Positions 39,180 to 47,339 of a stretch of DNA of 64,000 bases are shown piece by piece (within the stretch, counting starts at the first letter, position 1; each line of letters begins with the position of its first letter). The notes under the pieces are model-generated. The model was not told where the DNA came from. It was given only the letters and a program-made list of their open reading frames with translations, and made no database searches. The translations under genes were made by a program, and so were the position numbers. This stretch comes from Cyclobacteriaceae bacterium (GTDB taxonomy: Bacteria; Bacteroidota; Bacteroidia; Cytophagales; Cyclobacteriaceae), in NCBI GenBank assembly GCA_958296015.1, contig CATQIH010000002.1, positions 62,001 to 126,000 on the forward strand, read 5' to 3'.

Positions 39180-39979
39180 GATACTTCGTTCATATGGGCT
39201 ACAATGGCACCAAATATTGTGGCTGGCAGCGTCAGCCTAAGCTGGCTACCGTGCAGGAAGTGCTGGAAAAAAGACTGGCAGAAGTATTCAACCGGCCCAT
39301 GCCCGTGGTAGGGTGCGGACGCACGGATACCAAAGTACATGCCAGCCAGTTTTTCTTTCATATAGATGTGGACAGTGAGATTGATCCGGTTATTAAATTT
39401 CGCCTCAACAAACGGCTGCCGGATGATATTGCCATCTTTGATATTGTGGCTGTAGATGACCGCCGCCATGCACGCTTTGATGCTACCTCAAGAACCTATG
39501 ATTACTTCATACATACCTACAAAGATCCCTTTCTAAGCAATATCAGTGCCCTCTACGAAGAAGAACTGGACGTAATCAGTATGCAAAAAGCCGTGGCATT
39601 GCTCCCACACTACCACAACTTCCGGCCTTTTTGTAAGTCGCCCGACAAGTACAAGCACACGCAATGCAACGTTACGGCGGCACATTTGTATACCGACCGG
39701 CAGGGGGAGCGGCTGCGTTTTCAGATCACTTCCAACCGGTTTTTGTACAGGATGATCCGCATCATAGCAGCCAAGCTCATCCAGATTGGTACGGGCAGCC
39801 TGGAGGTAGCCACCTTCGAACGTTACCTATCTATGCAGCAAACGCCACCCGATATCAAGCCGGCCCATCCGCAGGGTCTGTTTCTTTCCAAAGTGACGTA
39901 TCCTTTTTTAGATTTACCACCCAGAACAACCTTTGCTGCCATCATGCATCAGCCCACTACTGCGTGGGAAATGGTATAG
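39176..39979 (+). CDS. truA: tRNA pseudouridine(38-40) synthase TruA
   Basis: Modifies uridines 38-40 in the anticodon stem of many tRNAs. Typical N-terminus MRYFVHMGYNGTKYCGWQRQ and the catalytic block VVGCGRTDTKVHASQFFFH, in which the aspartate of GRTD is the nucleophile. Later blocks are RLNKRLPDDIAIFDI, ARFDATSRTYDYFIHT and SNRFLYRMIRIIAAKLIQIG. The 267-residue length is normal. The common GRTDAGVHA is GRTDTKVHA here, a variant seen in Bacteroidota. The ATG overlaps the preceding stop (ATGA). Confidence 0.95.
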   Translation: MRYFVHMGYNGTKYCGWQRQPKLATVQEVLEKRLAEVFNRPMPVVGCGRTDTKVHASQFFFHIDVDSEIDPVIKFRLNKRLPDDIAIFDIVAVDDRRHARFDATSRTYDYFIHTYKDPFLSNISALYEEELDVISMQKAVALLPHYHNFRPFCKSPDKYKHTQCNVTAAHLYTDRQGERLRFQITSNRFLYRMIRIIAAKLIQIGTGSLEVATFERYLSMQQTPPDIKPAHPQGLFLSKVTYPFLDLPPRTTFAAIMHQPTTAWEMV

Positions 39980-40009
39980 CTGCTGGCTGTTGTCATTACC
40001 TAAGAATAT

Positions 40010-41572
40010 ATGAAATCAATAGCTTATTGCCTTCTTGTTTTAATAGTCTGCTGTTTTGCCTGTAATTATCATAAGACAAAACCGGCTTCAGCAGAAGAAG
40101 TATCTGTTATTCAACCAGACATCCGGGAAGTGGACGTTGCCATTGTCAATGGTAAGATCATGGATGGAACTGGCAAAAAGGCGTACGATGCCAATGTGTA
40201 TATCAACGGTGATAGCATCGTGTATATCGGTACACTGACCAACCCCGACCTGAACATCCTCAAAACCATAGATGCAGCAGGTAAATATGTCAGTCCTGGT
40301 TTCATTGACCTGCACGCGCATGGAAATCCGTTAGAGGCACCCGACTTTGAGAACTTTCTGGCGATGGGTGTCACCACCCTTGTACTGGGTCAGGATGGTT
40401 CCAGTGCCCAGGTCAAAGACTTGAAAAGCTATATTGAGCAAGTGAACAAGCAAAACTTAGGGGTCAATATCATAGAATTTGTAGGGCACGGCACCCTGAG
40501 AAGTCTGTGTGGCATTGGCGTAAAAGCCACCATCAGCCAGGCAGCCCTAGACAGCCTGAAAAAGCTGTTGGCAGCGCAACTGCCCTATACTTTTGGCATG
40601 TCTACCGGCTTGGAATATGCCCCCGGACTGTATGCGGAAGAAGATGAGTTGCTGGCACTGGCCGATGTGGTAGGCCAGCACCATAAGATGATCATGAGCC
40701 ATATGCGCAACGAGGATGACGAGGCCGTCATTGAATCTATCAAAGAACTCAGCAGGCAAGGCAGAACAGCCAGGGTGCATATCTCGCATTTGAAATCGGT
40801 ATATGGCAAAGGCGAAGACAGGGCCAGGGCAATACTGGATACGATCAGAAGCATCCGGCAATCGGGTGTGCAACTGACTGCCGATATGTATCCCTACACG
40901 GCAAGCTATACCGGCATTGCCATTCTTTTTCCAGACTGGTCTAAAACCCCTGCACAATTTGAAAAAGCAAAGAAGTTCAGAAGAAAAGAACTGGAAGCTT
41001 TCATCAAACGCAAAGTCAACCTGCGCAATGGTCCGGAAGCTACGCTGTTGGGCACGGCACCTTATACGGGTAAAACGCTGGCAGAAGCCGCAGCATCAAA
41101 ACACAAACCCTTTGAGCAGTTTCTGATAGAAGATGTAGGCCCGCAGGGCACTTCTGCCGCGTACTTTGTGATGGACGAAGCATTACAAGATACTTTTTTA
41201 CAAGACAGCACCATTGGTATTTGTTCAGATGGCAGCCAGACCGGTCATCATCCACGCGGACATGGTACTTTTGCCAAAGTGATAGAAACCTATGTCGTAC
41301 AAGATAGTGTACTGAGCCTGTCGGCAGCCGTGAGAAAAATAACTTCTTTGGCTGCGGACATTTTACAGTTAAAGGATAGGGGAGTCCTCAAAACAGGCAA
41401 CAAAGCCGACATCATCATTTTTGATCCCAAGAAGGTTAAAGCCCCAGCAGATTATATCAATCCGCACCAGTTAGCCACCGGATTTGATATAGTACTCGTC
41501 AACGGAAAGATAGCCAGGGAAAATAACCGTTTGTCAGCAACATTAAGCGGCAAAGTAATCATGCCTGATTGA
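40010..41572 (+). CDS. N-acyl-D-amino-acid deacylase-type amidohydrolase lipoprotein
   Basis: 520 residues with a lipoprotein signal MKSIAYCLLVLIVCCFAC. The amidohydrolase layout is seen in VDVAIVNGKIMDGTGKKAYD, the metal-binding SPGFIDLHAHGN, then MSHMRNEDDEAVIESI, RVHISHLKSVYGKG, GICSDGSQTGHHPRGHGTFA and the C-terminal beta-sandwich piece GVLKTGNKADIIIFDPKKV. This matches D-aminoacylase/N-acyl-D-glutamate deacylase, which hydrolyse N-acylated D-amino acids such as those from peptidoglycan or lipopeptides. Lipid anchoring suggests it acts in the periplasm or at the surface. It follows truA by 30 bp. Confidence 0.88.
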   Translation: MKSIAYCLLVLIVCCFACNYHKTKPASAEEVSVIQPDIREVDVAIVNGKIMDGTGKKAYDANVYINGDSIVYIGTLTNPDLNILKTIDAAGKYVSPGFIDLHAHGNPLEAPDFENFLAMGVTTLVLGQDGSSAQVKDLKSYIEQVNKQNLGVNIIEFVGHGTLRSLCGIGVKATISQAALDSLKKLLAAQLPYTFGMSTGLEYAPGLYAEEDELLALADVVGQHHKMIMSHMRNEDDEAVIESIKELSRQGRTARVHISHLKSVYGKGEDRARAILDTIRSIRQSGVQLTADMYPYTASYTGIAILFPDWSKTPAQFEKAKKFRRKELEAFIKRKVNLRNGPEATLLGTAPYTGKTLAEAAASKHKPFEQFLIEDVGPQGTSAAYFVMDEALQDTFLQDSTIGICSDGSQTGHHPRGHGTFAKVIETYVVQDSVLSLSAAVRKITSLAADILQLKDRGVLKTGNKADIIIFDPKKVKAPADYINPHQLATGFDIVLVNGKIARENNRLSATLSGKVIMPD

Positions 41573-42112
41573 TACAAACCGGAAAATTGCTACCGCATCG
41601 TTTAGAATCATATCAACAGCGATGTAAGCCCATTGCTGTTGAGTATGAATCCACATGGATTTGTCCCTAGACCACGTGGTCTTCTCATCAATCCACGTGG
41701 ATTTGTCCCTAGACCACGTGGTCTTCTCATCAATCCATATGGATTTGCCTCTGGACCACGTGGTCTACTCATCAATCCACGTGGATTTGCCTCTGGACCA
41801 CGTGGTCTACTCATCAATCCATACATTTTACGCCATCGCTGGTATTGTTGACCAGCGATCTTTGCAGTGATTGGCAAAGCCTATGCTTTCCATTATGCCT
41901 AACACTGCCTTCAGCCACAGCTAATGCGCCTCGGACTACGTATTCCGGATTAAAGCGAAATATAGATGGTGGATGGTAGGAAAAACGAGCAGGCTGTCGA
42001 TAAATGTTTGGATGGTTAAGGGAATGTTTTTACTTTGTGGAGAGATAGGCTATGTAGCGTGGATATAATCGTTGGCCGTATGCTAATTTGATACATGTTA
42101 ACGTTTATAAAT
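41573..42112. other. Intergenic region holding a palindromic 42-bp array
   Basis: Contains the 41649-41823 array (listed separately) and then ~290 bp with no coding signal. GATATAATCGTTGGCCGTA at 42062-42080 resembles the core of the hairpin repeats found upstream of accessory genes at 54231, 55926 and 57051, and again lies just before a start codon (42113). Confidence 0.6.
41649..41823. repeat. Four 42-bp tandem units each carrying two CACGTG palindromes
   Basis: Units start at 41649, 41691, 41733 and 41775 with a partial fifth at 41817, exactly 42 bp apart. Each contains ATCCACGTGGAT and GACCACGTGGTC, both 12-bp perfect palindromes with a CACGTG centre, about 20-22 bp apart. Two units carry changes in the first palindrome (CACATG, CATATG). 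Frames on both strands stay open and encode 14-residue Pro/Arg/Gly repeats, but no start signal or flanking gene body supports translation. Confidence 0.92.
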
Positions 42113-42563
42113 ATGAAGAGAATACATATTACGATATTGATGTACTTTTGTTTTTCGAATTTATTATTAGCACAAGGCGGATATACTATAAAAGGACATA
42201 TTGATGGTTTAACAGACAATAGCAAAATATATCTTATAGACGGTGGGCGAAGAGAAACAATAGATTCAGCTGTTGTAAGAAATGAAACTTTTATTTTAAA
42301 AGGTAATATTACCTCTGGAGCGCGTTTGTAACTTACAAACGCGCTCCAGGGTGGATTTTAAAAGGTAATATTTCGGAAGCGGCACATACATATTTATTTC
42401 AGGGAAAATCAAATAAGCTTGCAGACATTTTATTAGACAATAGTCAAATTACTATATCAGGAACTCACCCAATATATGATAGTATAAAAATTACCGGGTC
42501 AGATATTGATGTACAATGGAAAGAATGGTATGAAGCAGACCAACGTATTGGCTATCTCAGGTA
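42113..42563 (+). pseudogene. DUF4369-type exported protein remnant (thioredoxin-family N-terminus)
   Basis: Starts MKRIHITILMYFCFSNLLLA, a signal peptide, then GGYTIKGHIDGLTDNSKIYL, the DUF4369 domain found at the N-terminus of Bacteroidota thiol-disulfide oxidoreductases. The frame is broken by a 62-bp insertion (44-bp palindromic element plus an 18-bp duplicated flank). If that is removed the frame continues FILKGNISEAAHTYLFQGKS and DSIKITGSDIDVQWKEWYEA up to 42563, where a second copy of the palindrome cuts it off. The thioredoxin domain is absent. An imperfect hairpin core lies ~35 bp upstream of the start. Confidence 0.85.
42293..42372. mobile_element. 44-bp palindromic insertion flanked by 18-bp direct repeats
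   Basis: ATTTTAAAAGGTAATATT occurs at 42293-42310 and again at 42355-42372. Between them (42311-42354) is a hairpin-forming element with arms GGAGCGCGTTTGTAA and TTACAAACGCGCTCC. The pre-insertion gene frame is restored when one flank and the element are removed, so the duplicated flank is direct evidence for an insertion-like event. The same element recurs at 42563, 42833, 42953, 43223 and 43343. It encodes nothing and would be a MITE/REP-like unit. An 18-bp duplication is long for a transposase, so repair-associated duplication is an alternative. Confidence 0.8.
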
Positions 42564-43390
42564 CCTCTGGAGCGCGTTTGTAACGCGTTACAAACGCGCT
42601 CCAGGGTGGGGTTGCAAACGCGCTCCAGGGTGGGGTTGCAAACGCGCTCCAGGGTGTGTGGGTAGATATATTTGTCAGGGATGCATTTTAAAGAAAAACC
42701 GCCATATGGCGTATATACAATCGCTGGGTGTCACCGAAGGAAAAGAAAGGAAAGTGAAACTAGAGCGATTTGTGAGTCTCTACTAATATGAACATAAGTA
42801 AACACTTCAAACTCGGTATTGTGCCTCTGGAGCGCGTTTGTAACGCGTTACAAACGCGCTCTAGGGTGGTAGTATAAAAATTACCGGGTCAGATATTGAT
42901 GTACAATGGAAAGAATGGTATGAAGCAGACCAACGTATTGGCTATCTCAGGTACCTCTGGAGCGCGTTTGTAACGCGTTACAAACGCGCTCCAGGGTGGG
43001 GTTGCAAACGCGCTCCAGGGTGGGGTTGCAAACGCGCTCCAGGGTGTGTGGGTAGATATATTTGTCAGGGATGCATTTTAAAGAAAAACCGCCATATGGC
43101 GTATATACAATCGCTGGGTGTCACCGAAGGAAAAGAAAGGAAAGTGAAACTAGAGCGATTTGTGAGTCTCTACTAATATGAACATAAGTAAACACTTCAA
43201 ACTCGGTATTGTGCCTCTGGAGCGCGTTTGTAACGCGTTACAAACGCGCTCTAGGGTGGTAGTATAAAAATTACCGGGTCAGATATTGATGTACAATGGA
43301 AAGAACAGTATGAAGCAGACCAACGTATTGGCTATCTCAGGTACCTCTGGAGCGCGTTTGTAACGCGTTACAAACGCGCTCTAGGGTGGG
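42481..43390. repeat. 390-bp tandem duplication (two full copies plus ~130 bp of a third)
   Basis: The junction sequence AGTATAAAAATTACCGGGTC occurs at 42481, 42871 and 43261, exactly 390 bp apart. Copies one and two look identical over the compared stretches. The third differs at AAAGAACAGT versus AAAGAATGGT and ends at about 43390. Each unit holds an 83-bp piece of the DUF4369 gene, a palindrome cluster with two extra half-copies (GTTGCAAACGCGCTCCAGGG), a ~175-bp unknown segment with a CGCCATATGGCG palindrome, and another palindrome. The palindromes at both unit ends would favour unequal recombination. The near identity implies a recent event. Confidence 0.92.
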
Positions 43391-43854
43391 GCTACATAAA
43401 AAATGAAACTAAAGAATAAAGAAATTTTAAAATACGCCTCCTATGAAATTGCCACGATGATAGTATGTGGCCAATCATTAAAATTTAATAATCCCGAATT
43501 TTTTAACGATCCATTTGATTGTGACATAGATCTTCTGGATTTTGAAATTAAAGAAGTTTCAGAAGAGGTGCAGAGCGAAATACTTATGTTGAAAAATTCA
43601 ATACCTTATGAAATTTCTGATGAACTTTTAAGAGAGGCATATGAAGCGAGTCAAAAAGACAAAATCAAAAGAAGTTCTATTTGTTGCTTCTCAATGAGGT
43701 ACGATATGCCAACAATGTGGTCACATTATGCAGATCATCATAATGGAATCGCTTTAGTTTTTGATTATGCGATAGATCAACCATTTGAAAGTATTTCAAA
43801 TGAAAATTTGACTTCCTTCTCTGTTGATTACGACAATTATACCAAAATGAACTA

Positions 43855-44383
43855 CCCCGAGGCAGAGCCGTCGGGGTATCAAAACAAACGTAGCTGATTC
43901 TTGTGCAACTCCATATATTTTGACTTTCCCTGATTTTGAATATACTTTTTGATCACTTCTTCACTTGCATATTGGCCTACAGTATTTACATAGTAGCCAC
44001 TCGTCCAAAACTTGCCGCCCCAAAGCATCTGCTTGACCTCTGGATGAAGGCGGAAAATCTCTTTGGCAGTGATACTCTTGACCGCACCAATGATCTTCTT
44101 AGGAGCATTCGAGGGAACACTCTGAATCAAAAAATGAACATGGTCCCCATCAAGGCCGATCTCCAAAAAATGAATTTCATATCGCTCCTCTATCTTCAGG
44201 CAAATATTCTTGAAAGTGGACGAGACCTCTGCACTCAATACTTTTCTCCTATACTTGATAGGACAAACAAAATGATACAAAAGCAAGCTTTTATTGTGAC
44301 TCTTGTGAATATGTTCGCTCATACTCACAAATGTAAATATCCTCACGCAACACCCGAGGCAGAGCCTCGGGGAATTCTATTGA
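43855..44383 (-). mobile_element. IS200/IS605-type insertion sequence (~520 bp, tnpA only)
   Basis: Bounded by hairpins CCCCGAGGCAGAGCC-GTCGGGG at 43855-43876 and CCCGAGGCAGAGCCTCGGGG at 44353-44372, with a single Y1 transposase gene on the reverse strand. Subterminal hairpins in place of terminal inverted repeats and no target duplication are standard for this family, which moves as single-stranded DNA. The right boundary is uncertain by about 15 bp because these elements extend past the hairpin. It carries no tnpB. Confidence 0.87.
43879..44322 (-). CDS. tnpA: IS200/IS605-family Y1 transposase TnpA
   Basis: 147 residues from MSEHIHKSHNKSLLLYHFVC; an in-frame ATG eight codons earlier is possible. 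Key motifs are the HUH pair in IGLDGDHVHFLIQS, LWGGKFWTSGYYVNTVGQYA and the catalytic tyrosine region VIKKYIQNQGKSKYM. All catalytic residues (His, His, Tyr, Gln) appear intact, so the element may still be active. It would bind the flanking hairpins and cut single-stranded DNA. Its stop lies 3 bp inside the left hairpin. Confidence 0.95.
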   Translation of the reverse strand: MSEHIHKSHNKSLLLYHFVCPIKYRRKVLSAEVSSTFKNICLKIEERYEIHFLEIGLDGDHVHFLIQSVPSNAPKKIIGAVKSITAKEIFRLHPEVKQMLWGGKFWTSGYYVNTVGQYASEEVIKKYIQNQGKSKYMELHKNQLRLF

Positions 44384-44671
44384 TTAAATTATTACGTCTC
44401 ACAGTCAAATGGCATAAAGAAATTGTTTGGAACAAAGTCTTGGGAATGGAAATACGAATCTGAATATCGAATTATTTTACTTAATAACTCAGGATTAATA
44501 AAATTCAATAAATCTTTTTTGACGGGTGTTATCTTTGGATTGAGGGTTAATGAAAAAGATATTGAAAGATTTATTTCTATATGTAATAACAATGGATATG
44601 ATAATCTGCGGTTTAGTAAAATGAAAAAGGAGGGATTAAAATTCCAAATTGAAGAAATAAACCTAGTTTAA

Positions 44672-45041
44672 CATTATGTAACGGCCATGCTTGTTTGAAA
44701 TTCGGAGATGTGCTTCTCCAAGTGCCAAAAATGAAATACGAAAGAAAATCGCAAACAAACCAGCCCGTCCAACTTAAGCGCATTGGTAATACCCAGCATT
44801 CCATGCGGGGCGTTGAGCACGTTCTTAAACTCCTTGCTTTTAGATTTCTACACGACAGTTCCGAAGATATTTATTTAATACATGATGGGAAGCCATTCCA
44901 TGATTAAGCACGTTATCGTTCTTGCACCTTTTCCTTTTGATGACTTTTCTCCTCCTGGTTTTTTGATGTTTGATAGTTAAACAATTGCTTGTCTTTTCCT
45001 GTTTAACTTATAATTGTATTTTTTAAACAAAATAAAAGATC
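44672..45041. other. Intergenic region with an AACGGCCATGC hairpin repeat
   Basis: About 370 bp after the DUF2971 remnant. It begins with the 44680-44790 repeat listed separately, followed by ~250 bp of unremarkable sequence up to the DUF2805 gene. A 70-codon open frame crosses the repeat but uses repeat sequence as its start and is not supported. Confidence 0.55.
44680..44790. repeat. Post-gene imperfect hairpin repeat, copy 1
   Basis: Starts AACGGCCATGCTTG nine bases after the DUF2971 stop and ends GCGCATTGGTAAT. It shares AACGGCCATGCYT, an internal GAAAAT/GAAATA-rich tract and CGCAAACAAACC with the repeat at 59562-59677. An internal stem is GGAGA/TCTCC. Both copies follow directly after an accessory gene, which is where an integron attC site would lie. 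Confidence 0.65.
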
Positions 45042-45323
45042 ATGCAAGCCTTATCTTTAAGTGAAAGAGACACAGACAGAATCATACAAATGGCCTGGGA
45101 AGACCGTACGCCCTTTGGTGCTATTGAATTTCAGTTTGGGTTGGGTGAACCGGAAGTGATTGCCTTGATGCGTAAACATATGAAAAGGTCTAGTTTCAAT
45201 ATGTGGCGGGCCAGGGTGAGCGGCAGAAAGACTAAGCACCGCAGCCTCAGAGACGATGATACCACCCGATTCAGATGCAGCCGCCAGCGAAGTATCACCC
45301 ACAATACAATCTCCAAGCGGTAG
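45042..45323 (+). CDS. DUF2805 (TIGR03643) family protein
   Basis: 93 residues. The family core is plain: RDTDRIIQMAWEDRTPFGAI, EFQFGLGEPEVIALMRKHMK and SSFNMWRARVSGRKTKHRSL. TIGR03643 proteins are small helix-turn-helix-like proteins of unknown function. The last ~20 residues (TTRFRCSRQRSITHNTISKR) are not conserved family sequence as I know it. The start fits an A-rich leader. Confidence 0.88.
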   Translation: MQALSLSERDTDRIIQMAWEDRTPFGAIEFQFGLGEPEVIALMRKHMKRSSFNMWRARVSGRKTKHRSLRDDDTTRFRCSRQRSITHNTISKR

Positions 45324-45373
45324 CCTTTCAGGCAACTACACCAAATCAATAGAAAACCTTAACATCATTGACC

Positions 45374-45547
45374 ATGTTCGGATTGTTCAAGAAAAAATCA
45401 AAGCTGGAAAAGCTACAGGAGCAGTACAAAAAACTCACAGAAGAATCATTTAAGCTATCGCACTCCAATAGAAGATTGGCCGATAAAAAAGCTACGGAAG
45501 CCGATGCCGTGATGCAGGAAATAGAAATACTACGAAAAGAAGAGTAG
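45374..45547 (+). CDS. Lacal_2735 family small coiled-coil protein (57 aa)
   Basis: Reads MFGLFKKKSKLEKLQEQYKK, then LTEESFKLSHSNRRLADKKA and TEADAVMQEIEILRKEE. This is the Lacal_2735 family, short cytoplasmic helical proteins of Bacteroidota without known function. It is shorter than usual ORF cut-offs and easily missed. It starts 50 bp after the DUF2805 stop. Confidence 0.9.
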   Translation: MFGLFKKKSKLEKLQEQYKKLTEESFKLSHSNRRLADKKATEADAVMQEIEILRKEE

Positions 45548-45592
45548 CAGTTGTTCCGGCTTTGTTCACATTCACTGTGATTTACCCTTGTA

Positions 45593-46219
45593 ATGCTGCT
45601 ACTCTGTAAATTTACGTATGGACAAATTACCGCAAAAATTTACGAAGACCCAGAGATAGCGAAGATTATCCACACGCATAAGAAAATAGCGATCTTGCCC
45701 ATGCAAGTTTCTGTGAAAGATGCCAAATCCAATAAAAAGAATAAGCTTTCTGATGCCGAAATTGTACGAATGGAAGAAGAATATCAGCAAGCTTTTCAGA
45801 ACAGTATGTATTCGTGGTTTCTGAAAATGAAAAACAAAGGACGAATGACGCAAGAGGTGCAGGACATGCATAAGACAAACCTCATTTTAAAAAGAAATAG
45901 CATTGAACAGGCAGATGATCTTAGCAATTATTCTTTTGATGAAATTGCAAAAATGCTGGATGTTGATGGTGTTTTTGCTGGCAATGTGATCACTACGCGT
46001 TCCTTTAGCCAAGGTGGTGCTGTGGCTGTTGCGATGCTCACCGGAATTAGTGTAAAGACTGGCGATGCTGATGTGTTTGTCAAACTCTATGATAAAGAAG
46101 AAGGTAAGTTAATATGGAGCTTCGATAGAAACGTAGCCAGTAGCTACGCCAACACACCGGAAAATGTAGTAGATTATCTTATGAAAAGAGTTTCCAAACG
46201 CTTTCCTTATAAGAGATAA
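45593..46219 (+). CDS. Exported protein of unknown function, possibly CsgG/LpoB-like fold (208 aa)
   Basis: A very short leader (MLLLCKFTYGQ) with a stop codon a few codons upstream leaves little room for a longer signal. The mature part has KKIAILPMQVSVKDAKSNKK, YSFDEIAKMLDVDGVFAGNV and ADVFVKLYDKEEGKLIWSFD. The pattern of an IAILP strand, a 'LDVDGVF' strand and a 'LYDxxxGKLIWSF' strand is like secreted proteins of the CsgG/LpoB/DUF799 kind. No family is assigned with certainty. Confidence 0.65.
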   Translation: MLLLCKFTYGQITAKIYEDPEIAKIIHTHKKIAILPMQVSVKDAKSNKKNKLSDAEIVRMEEEYQQAFQNSMYSWFLKMKNKGRMTQEVQDMHKTNLILKRNSIEQADDLSNYSFDEIAKMLDVDGVFAGNVITTRSFSQGGAVAVAMLTGISVKTGDADVFVKLYDKEEGKLIWSFDRNVASSYANTPENVVDYLMKRVSKRFPYKR

Positions 46220-46400
46220 AGGTATAACCCACTTATTTATATTGAATTTTGGCCAGGTATGGATTATTTTCTGCCTGGCTATTTTTTGTACATCTTACAT
46301 TGGTTAGAAAACCTAAAAGATTCCCGTTCAGCAGTAACCAAATGTACCTAACTTGGGATGACAACTTAAAGTGAAAGCTGATCGCAAAAAATGGAGCTTT

Positions 46401-46796
46401 ATGACAGACGAACCACAGGATAGCCTTCTCTCTTATCAACAGCTATGGTTGCTGGTGGGTATATTGGTGATTTTCAGTATCTTATACCAGGCACTGTCTC
46501 TCAGGCATTCGCTGACCCATACGCTGGACAGAATGGAAATCGTGCAGGACGATCTGCGGATGGTGCGCGACAGTCTGCAACACACACAGCAGATGATAGA
46601 AGTGCTGCTGGATCAGTCTTATCAGCGGCAGGAAGACCTCCGAGCCATTCGGAAATATGTGGTAGCCATCGATAGCCAATACACAGAACGTAAGCTGATG
46701 CACCGGCAAAAGATCAGCCAACTGCAAACTGTCAAAGCACAAAAAGACAAAGAAATGCTTTCTATCAAGGAAGAAGCCAGTCAGTTTGATTATTAG
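46401..46796 (+). CDS. Membrane-anchored coiled-coil protein (131 aa)
   Basis: From MTDEPQDSLLSYQQLWLLVG; an ATG at 46371 would add ten charged residues. One N-terminal membrane helix (LWLLVGILVIFSILYQAL) is followed by a continuous heptad-rich helix (LDRMEIVQDDLRMVRDSLQH to QTVKAQKDKEMLSIKEE). It ends 3 bp before the next gene, which is also a coiled-coil membrane protein, so the two probably work together. No named family. Confidence 0.65.
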   Translation: MTDEPQDSLLSYQQLWLLVGILVIFSILYQALSLRHSLTHTLDRMEIVQDDLRMVRDSLQHTQQMIEVLLDQSYQRQEDLRAIRKYVVAIDSQYTERKLMHRQKISQLQTVKAQKDKEMLSIKEEASQFDY

Positions 46797-46799
46797 CCT

Positions 46800-47339
46800 A
46801 TGAAGCAATATCTGATCATACTCTGGCTTTTCTTGTTGGCGCATATCAGCTTTGGTCAACAAACCAAACCAATCATATTTGGCGATTCGCTATGCTTGTC
46901 CACTTCCGCCCCGGTATTGCTGCAAAAAGGAGTACAAGTACACATCACCTGCGATTCTGCGTACCTGATCAATACTGTCCGCTACGGCATGTATTTGCAA
47001 CTGCATCGCTATATCCGCGAAGACGCTACCCAACAGTGCCTGCTACTCATCGATGCTTACGAGAAAGCCCTGGCAGACAGCCACCTTGCCTACCAGGATA
47101 TGAAGCAGCAATACCAACACTGTGATACGCTTAGCAGCCAGTGGATAGCACAATCGCAGCAGGCACTGAAGGATATTCAACAGACGGTACAACACACCGA
47201 CAGCATGGTGAGCCAGTCTGAAAATAACCTGGAAGCAGCCAAAAAAAGTCTTCGGGCCGAAAGAAGAAGGCACTTCATGCATAAGATCATCGCAGGAGCC
47301 ACCGGCATTGTGCTGGGCCTGGCAGTAGCCCACTTCTGA
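46800..47339 (+). CDS. Exported coiled-coil protein with C-terminal membrane helix (179 aa)
   Basis: Signal peptide (IILWLFLLAHISFGQ), a short beta region with two cysteines (PIIFGDSLCLSTSAPVLLQK, VHITCDSAYL), then a long coiled coil (CLLLIDAYEKALADSHLAYQ to SQSENNLEAAKKSLRAERRR) and a final membrane helix (IIAGATGIVLGLAVAHF). With its upstream neighbour it forms two oppositely anchored periplasmic coiled coils. Spanin-like or division-related roles are possible but unproved. Confidence 0.65.
   Translation: MKQYLIILWLFLLAHISFGQQTKPIIFGDSLCLSTSAPVLLQKGVQVHITCDSAYLINTVRYGMYLQLHRYIREDATQQCLLLIDAYEKALADSHLAYQDMKQQYQHCDTLSSQWIAQSQQALKDIQQTVQHTDSMVSQSENNLEAAKKSLRAERRRHFMHKIIAGATGIVLGLAVAHF

Larger units (their letters stand above)
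43403..44671 (+). pseudogene. DUF2971 protein gene split by an IS200/IS605-type element
   Basis: The left part (43403 to ~43854) begins MKLKNKEILKYASYEIATMI and contains FNDPFDCDID, SSICCFSMRYDMPTMWSHYA and NGIALVFDYAI, all diagnostic of DUF2971. The right part (~44384-44671) reads LFGTKSWEWKYESEYRIILL and FLTGVIFGLRVNEKDIERF, the DUF2971 C-terminus. The element between them is inserted within the codons after DYDNYTKMNY. DUF2971 proteins often lie in defence or mobile regions but their activity is not established. The two parts are in the same frame across the hairpin-bounded element, and a TGA just inside the right boundary probably belongs to the element. Confidence 0.87.

Noticed and set aside
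41649-41823. CRISPR array
   Set aside because: Units are contiguous 42-bp repeats without unique spacers and there are no cas genes. The same holds for 2127-2355 and 56745-56968.
41608-41877. Pro/Arg/Gly-repeat proteins read through the CACGTG array
   Set aside because: Three frames on two strands are open for the same periodicity reason. The palindromic DNA pattern explains the sequence better than coding.
44695-44907. 70-residue frame after the DUF2971 remnant
   Set aside because: Its N-terminal half is the AACGGCCATGC repeat itself, which also occurs at 59562 without an open frame of that kind.
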